In this document: in pieces, positions 36,522 to 45,925 of the stretch
Position numbering within the stretch: position 1 is the first letter of the stretch
Layout: the number at the start of each line of letters is the position of its first letter
From: Vibrio europaeus
GTDB lineage: Bacteria > Pseudomonadota > Gammaproteobacteria > Enterobacterales > Vibrionaceae
Direction: 5' to 3'
NCBI RefSeq assembly: GCF_001695575.1
Contig: NZ_LUAX01000005.1
Span: 36,469-100,468, forward strand
Length of the DNA stretch: 64,000 nucleotides
Position numbers and translations under genes: made by a program
The notes under the pieces: generated by a model
What the model was told of the DNA's origin: nothing
Databases searched by the model: none
What the model saw: only the letters and a program-made list of their open reading frames with translations

Positions 36522-37715
36522 CTAGACCCATTGCCCTGCGACAAAACCGGAACTCCAACACCATTGGAAGTTGTAGCCACCGAGCCAGCCAGTGACATCC
36601 ATAACTTCACCAATAAAGTACAAACCTTGAATCTGCTTACATTCCATGGTTTTCGAAGAAAGGTGGTTAGTATCAACACCACCAAGAGTGACTTCAGCTG
36701 TGCGGTACCCTTCCGTTCCATTCGGCGCAATCTGCCAGTTTTCAAGCTGAGCGGTGACCGCTTCTAGCTGGTTAGCATTGAACTGTTTAAGGGGTTTGTC
36801 TGCAAATACCTTACGCTCTACCAGGACCTCGACAAGGCGCTTAGGTAGTACTTTAGCCAAGGTGTTTTTCAGGCTCTGGTTTGGGTGTTTCTCTAATGAG
36901 CGTTGCAGTAGTTCATTAACGTCAACTTCCGGAACCAGGTTGATCGTGACTTTTTGCCCCGCTTTCCAGAACGACGAGATTTGCAACACAGAAGGCCCTG
37001 ATAAGCCGCGGTGGGTAAACAGCAACGCCTCTTTAAACACGGTTCCGTCTTGAGCAGTGATTTCAGCCGGAATGGCAATACCGGACAACTCTGCAAACGC
37101 TTCTTTATCTTCTTTGTGCAAAGTGAATGGCACAAGACCAGCCGTAGTAGGTACAACGCTGAGGTTAAATTGCTCTGCCACTTTATAGCCAAATGGTGTC
37201 GCGCCCAGTTTCGGCATGGAAAGACCACCTGTCGCCACGACTAGCGACTCACATTCGATCACACTGGTATTGGCATGTAGCTCAAAGCCCGCCTCAGTCT
37301 TCTCGATATGATGGACATCTTGCTGATAACGTTGTGTCACGCTTGGTAAGTCACACTCAGTCAATAACATTTTAACAATGTCTTTTGAGTTGTAGTCACC
37401 GACACAAAATAGCTGGCCATGCTCTCGCTCTTCAAACTCAATCCCATGTTTACTTACCATAGAGATGAAGTCCCAGTTGGTGTATTGAGACAGCGCAGAT
37501 TTAACGAAATGAGGGTTCTGACACAGGAAGTTGTTGTCTGACACATCGTAATTAGTGAAGTTACAACGACCGCCACCAGCAATTAAGATTTTACGTCCAG
37601 GCTTTTTGGCATGATCAAGCACCAACACTTTACGACCGCGTTTGCCAGCTTCCGCTGCACACATCAGCCCTGCTGCACCTGCGCCTATGATGACGACATC
37701 AAACTTCTCTGTCAT
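36522..37715 (-). CDS. HI0933/YhiN-family FAD-dependent oxidoreductase
   Basis: 397 residues. The N-terminal dinucleotide motif VVIIGAGAAGLMCAAEAGKRG (res 6-26) binds FAD; GGGRCNFTN and the C-terminal TLGGVDT and WLGGYNFQW segments are family signatures. Likely a reductase of unknown substrate; the family is sometimes labelled BaiN-like. Confidence 0.9.
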   Translation of the reverse strand: MTEKFDVVIIGAGAAGLMCAAEAGKRGRKVLVLDHAKKPGRKILIAGGGRCNFTNYDVSDNNFLCQNPHFVKSALSQYTNWDFISMVSKHGIEFEEREHGQLFCVGDYNSKDIVKMLLTECDLPSVTQRYQQDVHHIEKTEAGFELHANTSVIECESLVVATGGLSMPKLGATPFGYKVAEQFNLSVVPTTAGLVPFTLHKEDKEAFAELSGIAIPAEITAQDGTVFKEALLFTHRGLSGPSVLQISSFWKAGQKVTINLVPEVDVNELLQRSLEKHPNQSLKNTLAKVLPKRLVEVLVERKVFADKPLKQFNANQLEAVTAQLENWQIAPNGTEGYRTAEVTLGGVDTNHLSSKTMECKQIQGLYFIGEVMDVTGWLGGYNFQWCWSSGFVAGQWV

Positions 37716-37741
37716 GAACTACTACTCAAATAAAAACCAAT

Positions 37742-37770
37742 AAAAAAGGATGTGCCTGATGCACATCCTT
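37742..37770 (-). terminator. uspB terminator
   Basis: AAGGATGTGC / GCACATCCTT with a T-run on the minus strand. Confidence 0.8.
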
Positions 37771-37820
37771 CGCAATTTGCGCGGCTATTTTAACGGCATT
37801 TTGAGCGAATGCCAATTGAC

Positions 37821-38144
37821 CTAAAGAATCATCGCAGCCAACAAGGTTACCGCAAGTAAAGAGGTCGAAAGAATAAATAGCTCACGAACTCTATCGCATT
37901 TTCCGGTAAACACTTCATCATGATGGTGGTGATACTCTTTGCTCTTGATGTAGTGGAACAAGCGCACTTGCTTAGTGACATTACCGTGAGTGGTAAAGAA
38001 ACCGTTACCATCAACTTGTTGGTAAAGTAATGGATGGGCTTCACGCATGATGTATATCAGAGAGCGCAGCGCGGTAAGGTAACGAGCCATATTGACTAGG
38101 GTTACCATCATTAGCGCAAATAGAATTGTGTCAGCATTGATCAT
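37821..38144 (-). CDS. uspB: Universal stress protein B
   Basis: 107 residues with membrane helices at both ends ([17 protein letters not shown] and [19 protein letters not shown]) and a histidine-rich loop (EYHHHHDE). Size and topology match UspB, a small stationary-phase membrane protein of enterobacteria. ftnA lies 71 nt upstream; uspA is divergent. Confidence 0.88.
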   Translation of the reverse strand: MINADTILFALMMVTLVNMARYLTALRSLIYIMREAHPLLYQQVDGNGFFTTHGNVTKQVRLFHYIKSKEYHHHHDEVFTGKCDRVRELFILSTSLLAVTLLAAMIL

Positions 38145-38215
38145 CTTTTCCTCCCTACATCTTCTTGTATGCCCAGAGAAAAAGACGATCTGCTTAGAGT
38201 GTCTTACGCTGAAAT

Positions 38216-38743
38216 TTATTCAGCAGGGGCATCCATAATTGAAGATGAACCTTCTTTTGCCAAAGCTGCTAAATCTTTGTCGATAAAGAACAGCGCTTTG
38301 CCGTCTTCGCCAACTAGATCTAACTTATCTAAGATCCCTTTAAATAACTTCTCTTCCTCGTGCTGCTCTGCAACGTACCACTGTAAGAAGTTGAACGTAG
38401 AATAGTCTTGTGATGTAAACGCAACATGAGCAAGTTTGTTGATTTTTTCCGTAATCATCTGCTCGTGTTCAAACGTTTCACGGAAAACATCTCCTAGACT
38501 ATTAAACTCGTGCTTTGGTGCATCAATTGCACCTAGAATAGGCATCGCACCTGTCTCACTCACGTATGTGAAAAGACGCTGCATGTGCTCCATTTCTTCT
38601 ACGGCGTGTGCACGTAAAAATTCAGCTGCACCTTCGAATCCTTTGTCTTCACACCAAGCACTCATTTGTAAGTATAGATTGGATGAGAAAAATTCGAGAT
38701 TAATTTGCTCATTCAATTGATCGACCATTGCTTGAGATAGCAT
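38216..38743 (-). CDS. ftnA: Ferritin (non-heme)
   Basis: 175 residues of the FtnA type. Ferroxidase ligands are visible: E17 ([10 protein letters not shown] region), EEMEHM (about E50, H53), E94 (TFEHEQMI), and Q127/E130 (VAEQHEEEK). It oxidises and stores iron. In many bacteria ferritin is lowered under iron limitation through RyhB and Fur; a RyhB is encoded at 23998. Confidence 0.94.
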   Translation of the reverse strand: MLSQAMVDQLNEQINLEFFSSNLYLQMSAWCEDKGFEGAAEFLRAHAVEEMEHMQRLFTYVSETGAMPILGAIDAPKHEFNSLGDVFRETFEHEQMITEKINKLAHVAFTSQDYSTFNFLQWYVAEQHEEEKLFKGILDKLDLVGEDGKALFFIDKDLAALAKEGSSSIMDAPAE

Positions 38744-38899
38744 TTAACACCTCTACTAATTATATGAAGTTGAACTGACTATATCTTGGGCTAAACCATA
38801 ACACTTTGTATGCCAAATGTGGATCTGAGATCACTTCAGCAAAATTTATTGATTCAAGGTGCTAATCTTTAATTAAGACTCTTACAAGGAGATAGCACT

Positions 38900-39325
38900 A
38901 TGAGTTATCAACATATTTTGGTTGCCATCGACCTCTCTGAGGACAGCAAACTCTTGGTCGAAAGAGCCGTATCCTTGGCAAAACCACTTGATGCGTCGGT
39001 GTCATTTGTCCATATCGATGTTAACTACGCCGAGCTCTATACTGGCCTGATCGATATTAATCTGGCTGAAACCCAGCATCAGGCTATCGAAGCCTCACAA
39101 AAGCAGTTACAAAATTTGGCGGATCATGCCGATTTCCCAATTAAGCACACGCTCGTCGGCAGCGGTGATCTGAACAATGAACTGTGCGACACCATTAAAG
39201 AGTTCAATATCGACCTCGTGGTATGCGGCCACCACCAAGACTTTTGGAGTAAACTGCTCTCTTCAACTCGCCAGCTAATTAATTGCTCGCCAGTTGATAT
39301 GTTGGTAGTACCACTCAAAGACTAA
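38900..39325 (+). CDS. uspA: Universal stress protein A
   Basis: 141 residues: YQHILVAIDLSEDSKLLVERA start, GSGDLNNELCDTIKEFNIDLVVCGHH middle and SPVDMLVVPL end, all UspA. It lacks the GxxGxxG ATP loop, as in UspA proper. AAGGAG lies before the ATG. It is divergent from ftnA-uspB. Confidence 0.93.
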   Translation: MSYQHILVAIDLSEDSKLLVERAVSLAKPLDASVSFVHIDVNYAELYTGLIDINLAETQHQAIEASQKQLQNLADHADFPIKHTLVGSGDLNNELCDTIKEFNIDLVVCGHHQDFWSKLLSSTRQLINCSPVDMLVVPLKD

Positions 39326-39370
39326 ATAGAGTTACACTGCACCCATAGTTTTTGCGAATGAGTCTTAATC

Positions 39371-40255
39371 ATGGGTTATTTATCTGCGGTCACTTTATTG
39401 TGGGCGTTTTCATTCAGCCTGATCGGTGTCTATCTCGCTAGTCAGGTTGATTCTTGGTTCTCGGTATTAATGCGTGTAGCATTAGCGAGTTTGGTTTTCC
39501 TACCATTTCTTAAGTTCAAAGGGGTCGATAAAGGGCTGATTGCCAAACTAATGGTGGTCGGTGGCTTCCAACTCGGCTTAATGTATTGCTTCTACTACCA
39601 ATCTTTCTTATTGCTCTCTGTACCAGAAGTACTGCTATTTACCGTCTTTACGCCAATTTATGTCACGCTTATTTACGACCTGCTTAAACGTCGCTTCTCG
39701 CCGTGGTACTTGGTCACTGCGGTTATTGCAGTCGCTGGCGCAGCCTTTATTAAGTTCGCTGGAATCAATGAAAACTTCATCGTCGGCTTCTTAGTGGTTC
39801 AGGGTGCTAATGTTTGTTTCGCGATCGGTCAGGTTGGCTACAAATACCTGATGGAAAAATACCATGTTGAATTGCCGCAGCACGCGATTTTCGGCTACTT
39901 CTATTTAGGCGCTTTGTGTGTGGCGACGGTCGCTTTCGCCTTGATGGGCAACCTAGACAAGATGCCAACCACGACGACCCAGTGGAGTGTTCTGATTTAT
40001 CTAGGCCTGATTGCATCTGGTCTCGGTTACTTTGCTTGGAACAAAGGCGCAACTATGGTCAATGCAGGAGCGCTAGCGGTAATGAACAATGCGTTGGTGC
40101 CTGCCGGCCTCATCGTTAACATTGTGATTTGGAATCGAGATGTGGATATCACTCAATTGAGTATCGGTGGAGCAATCATCCTGCTTTCTCTGTGGGTCAA
40201 CGAGACTTGGGTCAAACGTAAAGTTGAGCAGAGTTATCAAACCAATCCACAGTAA
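39371..40255 (+). CDS. EamA-family carboxylate/amino acid/amine-type transporter
   Basis: 294 residues with ten predicted membrane helices in two EamA halves. Substrate not assigned. The C-terminus is charged (NETWVKRKVEQ). No strong ribosome site before the ATG; 45 nt after uspA, possibly read from it. Confidence 0.82.
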   Translation: MGYLSAVTLLWAFSFSLIGVYLASQVDSWFSVLMRVALASLVFLPFLKFKGVDKGLIAKLMVVGGFQLGLMYCFYYQSFLLLSVPEVLLFTVFTPIYVTLIYDLLKRRFSPWYLVTAVIAVAGAAFIKFAGINENFIVGFLVVQGANVCFAIGQVGYKYLMEKYHVELPQHAIFGYFYLGALCVATVAFALMGNLDKMPTTTTQWSVLIYLGLIASGLGYFAWNKGATMVNAGALAVMNNALVPAGLIVNIVIWNRDVDITQLSIGGAIILLSLWVNETWVKRKVEQSYQTNPQ

Positions 40256-40273
40256 ATAGAATCATTAGATGCT

Positions 40274-40303
40274 AAAAAGCTCTCCTTCGATGGAGAGCTT
40301 TTT
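40274..40303. terminator. Bidirectional terminator
   Basis: AAAAAGCTCTCC / GGAGAGCTTTTT between the transporter and the convergent hypothetical gene. Confidence 0.85.
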
Positions 40304-40316
40304 ACTATTTGGGGGA

Positions 40317-40874
40317 TTAATGAAGGTTTGAACTGGCTTGTGCCTCTGACCTTTGCGCGACTAAACGCGATAAGTTCACCTTACTTTCCAATTTTTTCTG
40401 TTTCTTTAGCAGCTTACGTTGCTTATCTGCAAGCTTGAGCAACTTCTTCTGTTGCTTGTAGTGTTTCTTTATCGCTTTCTTAGCTTTTCTAAGCGCTTTT
40501 TTATCTTCTAAATCAAATATTTCACTGTCTACAGTTTCTGCTTGGCTAGTTTGCAGTTGCGCTTTTTGCAGCAAGGCTTTCTCTTTGACCTTCTCAACCA
40601 CTCTTCTGACCGCTTGTGCTTTTTGCTCTGAAGTTTGATTGACTGGAGCAGCAGGCAAAGCTTCTGCAAGTAAAGCGCAGCTCTGTTGTTGTTCTAACGG
40701 TTTGTTTTGACATGCTTGAGGGGGAATAGCAGCTGGCTTGCAAAGAGAGTCTTTAGAAGCAGACGAACGAGCACAGGAACGGCAAAGGTATTTAGGTTCA
40801 ACCACCAAACGATGGATATCACCCAAATTTTCCGCAATTTGCTTGCGATTCATCTTACAGAAACGTTTAGCCAC
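40317..40874 (-). CDS. Hypothetical protein with Cys-rich N-terminus and Lys-rich helical tail
   Basis: 185 residues from a GTG at 40874 with GGAG 7 nt upstream. The N-terminal 75 residues carry several Cys (C6, then CRSC near 31-34 and three more) that could bind a metal. The C-terminal 100 residues are Lys/Gln-rich and helical (KKALRKAKKAIKKHYKQQKK). I do not recognise a family. It is likely cytoplasmic, with no signal peptide. Strong basic charge hints at nucleic acid binding, but this is inference. Confidence 0.7.
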   Translation of the reverse strand: MAKRFCKMNRKQIAENLGDIHRLVVEPKYLCRSCARSSASKDSLCKPAAIPPQACQNKPLEQQQSCALLAEALPAAPVNQTSEQKAQAVRRVVEKVKEKALLQKAQLQTSQAETVDSEIFDLEDKKALRKAKKAIKKHYKQQKKLLKLADKQRKLLKKQKKLESKVNLSRLVAQRSEAQASSNLH

Positions 40875-40974
40875 GCTACAACTCCAGCTAAGAATACGAA
40901 TAGTTCTTAGTAAGATATACCTGCTTGATAACGAATTAGCAAGGACAAAAATAGCACTATTGATACAGTGTTCG

Positions 40975-41754
40975 CTAAGTCATTGATGCATTGACATAAA
41001 CATCAAAACGATTTTTTTTGGTCTCGATAGCCATCATAGGTTTTTGTTGATTGAGACAGTCAGCATAGTCAGGTCTTTTCACCACCACCCTTTTAGTAGC
41101 AAGGGCTAAGGCGGGTTCCAACAGTCCATCAGCGTCGTGATCGGCACCGACTAAAGACTGAAAGACGCGCATCTCTTTTTTCACTAACGCGCTTTTTTTC
41201 TTGTTTTCAGGGTGCGGGTACATAGGGTCGAGATAAACCACATCTGGTTTAACAAACTCAGGATCTTCAGCAAGTTGGCTCAGTGCATTATGGCTAGATG
41301 CGTGAATCAATGACATCCGCTCGCTCACCCACGCTCCGATTTCAGGGTCGCTTTTGGCTCGGGTTAGTCCGTCATCCAATAACGCTGCGACAACTGGATG
41401 ACGCTCAACCATTTGAACTTTACAGCCCAATGAAGCCAATACAAAAGCGTCACGTCCAAGACCTGCCGTACCATCAAGTATCGTTGGTGTAGCACCTTTA
41501 TTTAAGCCCGCCGCTTTGGCAATCGCCTGACCTTTGCCACCACCAAATTTACGCCTGTGTGCAACTGCACCACTTGCTAAATCAACAAAGATAGCGCCTA
41601 GTTTTGGCTCATCCAACTTGCGTAACTCCAAACGCTGTTCAGTGAGCACAAGAGCAAATGGGCTCTCATCGCTATGAGTTAACTCCCAGCGTTGGGTTAT
41701 CTGTTGAAAGCGTTCAGATTGTGTTTGGTCTTCACATAGCAGTTGTAGTTGCAC
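40975..41754 (-). CDS. rsmJ: 16S rRNA (guanine1516-N2)-methyltransferase RsmJ
   Basis: 259 residues. SAM motif [19 protein letters not shown] (about 97-115), then [16 protein letters not shown], and [21 protein letters not shown], the RsmJ catalytic DPMYP with basic segment. It modifies G1516 in 16S rRNA. No promoter was identified. Confidence 0.93.
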   Translation of the reverse strand: MQLQLLCEDQTQSERFQQITQRWELTHSDESPFALVLTEQRLELRKLDEPKLGAIFVDLASGAVAHRRKFGGGKGQAIAKAAGLNKGATPTILDGTAGLGRDAFVLASLGCKVQMVERHPVVAALLDDGLTRAKSDPEIGAWVSERMSLIHASSHNALSQLAEDPEFVKPDVVYLDPMYPHPENKKKSALVKKEMRVFQSLVGADHDADGLLEPALALATKRVVVKRPDYADCLNQQKPMMAIETKKNRFDVYVNASMT

Positions 41755-41824
41755 GCAATGTTCCTAGGATATTATCTCGACTCGGGCGCAGTTTACTGGA
41801 TCTTGAGCCATTTCACTAAGCATT

Positions 41825-44800
41825 CTATTGTGGCGTTAGCTCTGATACCAGCTCAGCAAGTGGTTTCGGTTTGCCAATCACGTAGCCCTGAGCATAATCG
41901 ACTCCGAGCTCCATCAATTGCTCTATGATCTGAGCGTTTTCGACAAACTCAGCGACGGTTTGTTTGCCCATTTGACGAGCAAGATCGTTAATGGAACGCA
42001 CCATTAAGTGGTCCATCTCATTGGTGTCCATATCGCGGACAAAAATGCCGTCAATTTTTACGATATCGACCGGAAGTTTTTTCAGGTAACCAAATGAAGA
42101 GAGACCCGAGCCAAAATCGTCTAGCGCGATGCAACAACCTAGCGCTTTCAGTTGTCCAAAGAACTCAATCGCCTGATTCATATTGCTCATGGCTGCCGTC
42201 TCGGTAATCTCAAGACAGATTTTCTCACACGGCACTGAGCTCGATTTCAGTTTCTCAAGCAAGTAAGCCGTGAACTCTTTATTGCCCATTGAGTGACCAG
42301 ACAGGTTTATGGAGCACAGCCCCAGTTGCTCTAGCGCATATGGGTGCTGCTCAAACCAATCCAAGGTCTGACTCACAACCTGCTTATCGATTAAATGAGC
42401 GATATTGTAGCGTTCAGAGGCCGGCATAAAGATACCCGGTGAGATGTACTCACCATCCCCGTTTCTAATCCGAACCAAGATTTCGAAGTGCATGCCCTGC
42501 TCTTCGCCCGTCAAATTAAGGATTTGCTGAGCGAACAGCTCTAGTCTGTTATTGGCTAGGGCGTTGTGCACTAGGTTAACACTTTCCATCTCTTGCTCAC
42601 GACGACGTAGTTCTTGGTCATCAAGACAATACATACTGTAGCGATTTCGCCCTTCTTCCTTAGCAATATGACAAGCCGTATCCGCTTGAGCGTGAACCAT
42701 TTGTGGCGAAGAGGCGGTATGGTCTATTAAGCGAATACCAATTGAGCAATTTAGGTTGAGCCTGATGTCTTCCCAGATAAATGCGTGTTCGCTTAAGGTA
42801 TTAATAATGGTTGTGGCCAGTTTCTTGGCATCAACTTCAGTACAGTCTTTGAGAAGGATAGCGAATTCGTCTCCCCCCATGCGCGCCAAGATCGTATTGT
42901 AAGGCAGTGTTTCTTCTAGCATGCTGGCACAGAACTGAATCGCTGCATCGCCCGCTTCATGGCCCGCAGTGTCGTTAAGCACTTTTAGCTGATCGAGGTC
43001 GATGTAAAGCATGGCATGCGTTCGAGTGTAGCTCTCTACTTCCCGCAGAGCCTTTTCTAATTCTGCTTCGAAGTAGTTCCGGCTGTAGGTACCAGTAAGC
43101 AGGTCATGCTGCGCTTGATATTGCAGCTGTTCCGAAAGCGCTTTAGTCTCGGTGACATCCTCACCAACAATCAGTAGGTGCCCAGATTCCGCCAAAGGAC
43201 GAATGTTTTCTCGAACCCACACCGTGTGCCCATTAGCGTGACGATATTCGACCTCACGTCGCCACACCCCTTTTATGGCAAGCTTGGGTTGTAGCAACAC
43301 TTGCCGAGGTATCAGCGTTGCCTCATGGAAATAAAACTCTCTAAGCCGATGTCCCAACACTTCGTCAGCCGCATAACCTAACAACTGCTCGGCAAACTGA
43401 TTCACTTGTTGAATGCGATTTTGCTCATCAAGAGTCAACATCATCACGGGTTGTTGATCATAGTAGTGACTTAAGTTGGCCTCACGTTGAAACAGGCGCT
43501 CCTCGGTAATCTTGCGTGAGGTAATATCGCGAGCTTCCAGTAAGTATTGTGTGCCCTTATCAGGTATTGGAATCGGTTTAAGCGAAAGCTCTAGCACTAT
43601 TGAGCCTTGATCTGAGTGCCAAATTTCGGCTTCAAACTGAGCCAGCGTATCATGCTCAGTGGTAAAGAACTGCTTCAATTGCTGTGACGCATCTTGCTCC
43701 CAATGCCTATGCTGCCAAATGGGTCTATCTACACTAAAATTCTGGTCATAGAGCAAATCCTGCAGCTTGCTGTTGCTAGACGTAATATGTCCATTGCCAT
43801 CAAGAACACCAATAAAGTGATAGCTTTGGTCAAACACCATCTCTATTATCGTCTGGCTATCTTTTGCCAATTGCTCGCTGCGCTTGATACGGCTGAGATA
43901 GTAAATAAGCCCCATGATAATCAAGGAAAGGAAAAGAACTACGCTACCCACAATCTTAATTTCTTGTTGATAACGATCGGTAAAAGATTGTGGTTTGTTG
44001 AAAATGACCGACGTCGCCTCTCCCTCGATACCTAAACCCCACTTGAGCACAGCTTGGTAGTCGAGCTTGATTTCCGGAATGCCCACTTCGACCCTAGGCA
44101 ATGGTTTAGATTCTTCTTCCAGAACTTTCATCAACAGCTCAGCCGTCTGTTGACCGTGTTGGCGACCACTTTGAATCACTCCTCCAACCGTTCCAGAGCC
44201 CAAACCTAAATCATGCACCATATAGATTGGCGCAAGAGATAGTTGGTTGAGCTTCTCCCACTGAGCTTTGGTTGCGACAACAGAACCATCTCGCTCTCGG
44301 TAGTAGATCCAAAAAAGCACACTAGAATGACTATCCAGCTGCTGAACCATTTCTAATAGCTGATCAAAAGTATCTGGAATAAAGGAGATGATTTTGCTGT
44401 AGTAGTTTGGGTAATTCGATAAGAACTGACCAACTTGAGCACGAACAGCGGCGCCTGTCACCGAGTGGTCACTAATAATGTAGATTGATTTAACTTCGGG
44501 TTGAATGCGCTCTATCAACGAAATATTGCTGTAGAGGTCGATATCTTCAATAACTCCAGTCGCATTTAAATCTCGGTGCATGTAAGGAGCGTAGTTATTT
44601 ATGCCACCAAAGATAACTGGCGTATCACCAATCACATCAGCCAGCCTGTTCATTAGTATTAATGCATTATTGTCACTGACGACAATGGCTTTGAATTTTT
44701 CTTGTTCAAACTTGGTTTTATACAGCGAGTAAAGCTGATCCAAATAAGCCTCACTCTGCATTCGTTTGGTATCTAGATAAAGTACCCGAGTAGAGATATA

Positions 44801-44998
44801 GGTGTTGCTAAGCTGATGCTCTAGACCACTCTGAAATGTATCTGTCCAAAAGAATCCTTGGTGATAAGAGTGGACCACTAACACGTCTTTTTCATTTGCT
44901 CGCGCAACAAAGCTGACAACTAGCGCTAGTAGGAGGAGGCACAAACGCACTAAAATAGTCTCAAAATCAAAGGAATATAGATATAATTGTATCACCAC
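41825..44998 (-). CDS. Membrane sensor with periplasmic binding-protein domain, PAS, GGDEF and EAL
   Basis: 1057 residues. Order: an N-terminal signal-like helix (about 11-34); a periplasmic ABC-substrate-binding domain (about 38-330, VLVVHSYHQGFFWTD); a membrane helix (about 350-372, VVLFLSLIIMGLIYYL); two PAS regions (about 385-500 and 510-630); GGDEF with an intact ARMGGDEFAI; EAL with EILVR, NLSG, EITE, DDFGSGLSSF, KIDGIFV and AEFVEN. The catalytic residues of both domains look preserved, so it could both make and break cyclic-di-GMP. The periplasmic module suggests it senses a small solute. Not in an evident operon; asnC is divergent, 54 nt away. Confidence 0.9.
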   Translation of the reverse strand: MVIQLYLYSFDFETILVRLCLLLLALVVSFVARANEKDVLVVHSYHQGFFWTDTFQSGLEHQLSNTYISTRVLYLDTKRMQSEAYLDQLYSLYKTKFEQEKFKAIVVSDNNALILMNRLADVIGDTPVIFGGINNYAPYMHRDLNATGVIEDIDLYSNISLIERIQPEVKSIYIISDHSVTGAAVRAQVGQFLSNYPNYYSKIISFIPDTFDQLLEMVQQLDSHSSVLFWIYYRERDGSVVATKAQWEKLNQLSLAPIYMVHDLGLGSGTVGGVIQSGRQHGQQTAELLMKVLEEESKPLPRVEVGIPEIKLDYQAVLKWGLGIEGEATSVIFNKPQSFTDRYQQEIKIVGSVVLFLSLIIMGLIYYLSRIKRSEQLAKDSQTIIEMVFDQSYHFIGVLDGNGHITSSNSKLQDLLYDQNFSVDRPIWQHRHWEQDASQQLKQFFTTEHDTLAQFEAEIWHSDQGSIVLELSLKPIPIPDKGTQYLLEARDITSRKITEERLFQREANLSHYYDQQPVMMLTLDEQNRIQQVNQFAEQLLGYAADEVLGHRLREFYFHEATLIPRQVLLQPKLAIKGVWRREVEYRHANGHTVWVRENIRPLAESGHLLIVGEDVTETKALSEQLQYQAQHDLLTGTYSRNYFEAELEKALREVESYTRTHAMLYIDLDQLKVLNDTAGHEAGDAAIQFCASMLEETLPYNTILARMGGDEFAILLKDCTEVDAKKLATTIINTLSEHAFIWEDIRLNLNCSIGIRLIDHTASSPQMVHAQADTACHIAKEEGRNRYSMYCLDDQELRRREQEMESVNLVHNALANNRLELFAQQILNLTGEEQGMHFEILVRIRNGDGEYISPGIFMPASERYNIAHLIDKQVVSQTLDWFEQHPYALEQLGLCSINLSGHSMGNKEFTAYLLEKLKSSSVPCEKICLEITETAAMSNMNQAIEFFGQLKALGCCIALDDFGSGLSSFGYLKKLPVDIVKIDGIFVRDMDTNEMDHLMVRSINDLARQMGKQTVAEFVENAQIIEQLMELGVDYAQGYVIGKPKPLAELVSELTPQ

Positions 44999-45051
44999 TG
45001 GTGATAATTTGTACTTATTCCACTAAGTTAGGCTGATTTACAAGGACTTAC

Positions 45052-45516
45052 ATGCAGGCACACGGTATTAAACTTGATGACTTGGACAAAGCAATCTTAA
45101 AAACTTTAATGGAAGATGCTCGAACCCCTTATGCCGAAATGGCTAAGCTGTTTGAAGTCAGCCCGGCGACGATTCACGTACGAATCGAGAAAATGAAGTC
45201 AGCAGATATTATTCAAGGCACAGAGGTTATCGTTGATACAAAGAAACTGGGCTATGACGTATGCTGCTTTATCGGTATTAACCTCAATGCCGCGCGAGAT
45301 TATCATTCTGCGCTTGAGAAGCTCAACGCTTTAGAAGAAGTGGTCGAAGCTTATTACACCACTGGAGCATACAACATTTTCGTTAAGCTCATGTGCCGCT
45401 CCATTGAAGAACTGCAGTATGTTCTCATCGATAAGCTCCAAGCGATTGATGAAGTGCAATCGACAGAAACCCTAATCTCTTTGCAAAACCCGATCAATCG
45501 TAACGTTAACCCATAA
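45052..45516 (+). CDS. asnC: AsnC, Lrp-family regulator
   Basis: 154 residues. N-terminal winged HTH (LDDLDKAILKTLMEDARTPY, VSPATIHVRIEKM) and C-terminal RAM ligand domain. Best match from memory is AsnC (asparagine-responsive), but no asnA gene is in the window, so this rests on sequence resemblance. The terminator follows at once. Confidence 0.8.
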   Translation: MQAHGIKLDDLDKAILKTLMEDARTPYAEMAKLFEVSPATIHVRIEKMKSADIIQGTEVIVDTKKLGYDVCCFIGINLNAARDYHSALEKLNALEEVVEAYYTTGAYNIFVKLMCRSIEELQYVLIDKLQAIDEVQSTETLISLQNPINRNVNP

Positions 45517-45543
45517 AAAAACTCGCCGTAGCGAGTTTTTTTA
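45515..45543 (+). terminator. asnC terminator
   Basis: AAAAAACTCGC / GCGAGTTTTTTT overlapping the stop codon. Confidence 0.85.
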
Positions 45544-45558
45544 TTTGTAAAAGCGTAA

Positions 45559-45843
45559 CTATTTTGAGTTTAGGTAGTGCTTGAGATCGTCAACCGAAAT
45601 ACCTTGCTCGGCGATCTCTTTCGCCAGTGACTCAATCTGCTCACCTTTGCGTGAGTCAATCACCTGCTGAAACTGGTAAACCATATCGCGCAGAATTGGC
45701 AATGGCACCTGTTTTGCGGCGCTGCGAATACGCTCACCACTTTGATTGCCTAATTCACTCAAAAGTTTACCAAACATGACCTTTTCTGGAGCCTCTTCTA
45801 GTTGCTCCAATAAACGAGCCATCTCGTATGTTGTCATTGACAT
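45559..45843 (-). CDS. Hypothetical 94-residue protein
   Basis: 94 residues, helical and charged, without signal peptide or membrane helix (LSELGNQSGERIRSAAKQVPLPILRDMVYQFQQVIDSRKGEQIESLAKEI, in parts). No family recognised. The ATG lacks a clear Shine-Dalgarno; a second ATG lies two codons in. A perfect DnaA box is 10 nt upstream of the start codon (45853-45861). Confidence 0.6.
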   Translation of the reverse strand: MSMTTYEMARLLEQLEEAPEKVMFGKLLSELGNQSGERIRSAAKQVPLPILRDMVYQFQQVIDSRKGEQIESLAKEIAEQGISVDDLKHYLNSK

Positions 45844-45852
45844 CGTTGTGAT

Positions 45853-45861
45853 TTATCCACA
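45853..45861 (+). promoter_or_regulatory. Perfect DnaA box
   Basis: TTATCCACA in the gap between the 94-residue protein and the convergent-side transporter gene. Confidence 0.4.
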
Positions 45862-45925
45862 GAACTCGAAATAAGAAGCTCAAATATACATCGTTTTGTT
45901 AGATTATCAAGGCTTGTCAGTGCCT

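Noticed and set aside
38744..38899. CRP site between ftnA and uspA
   Set aside because: TGTGGATCTGAGATCAC has the half-sites at the wrong spacing for CRP.
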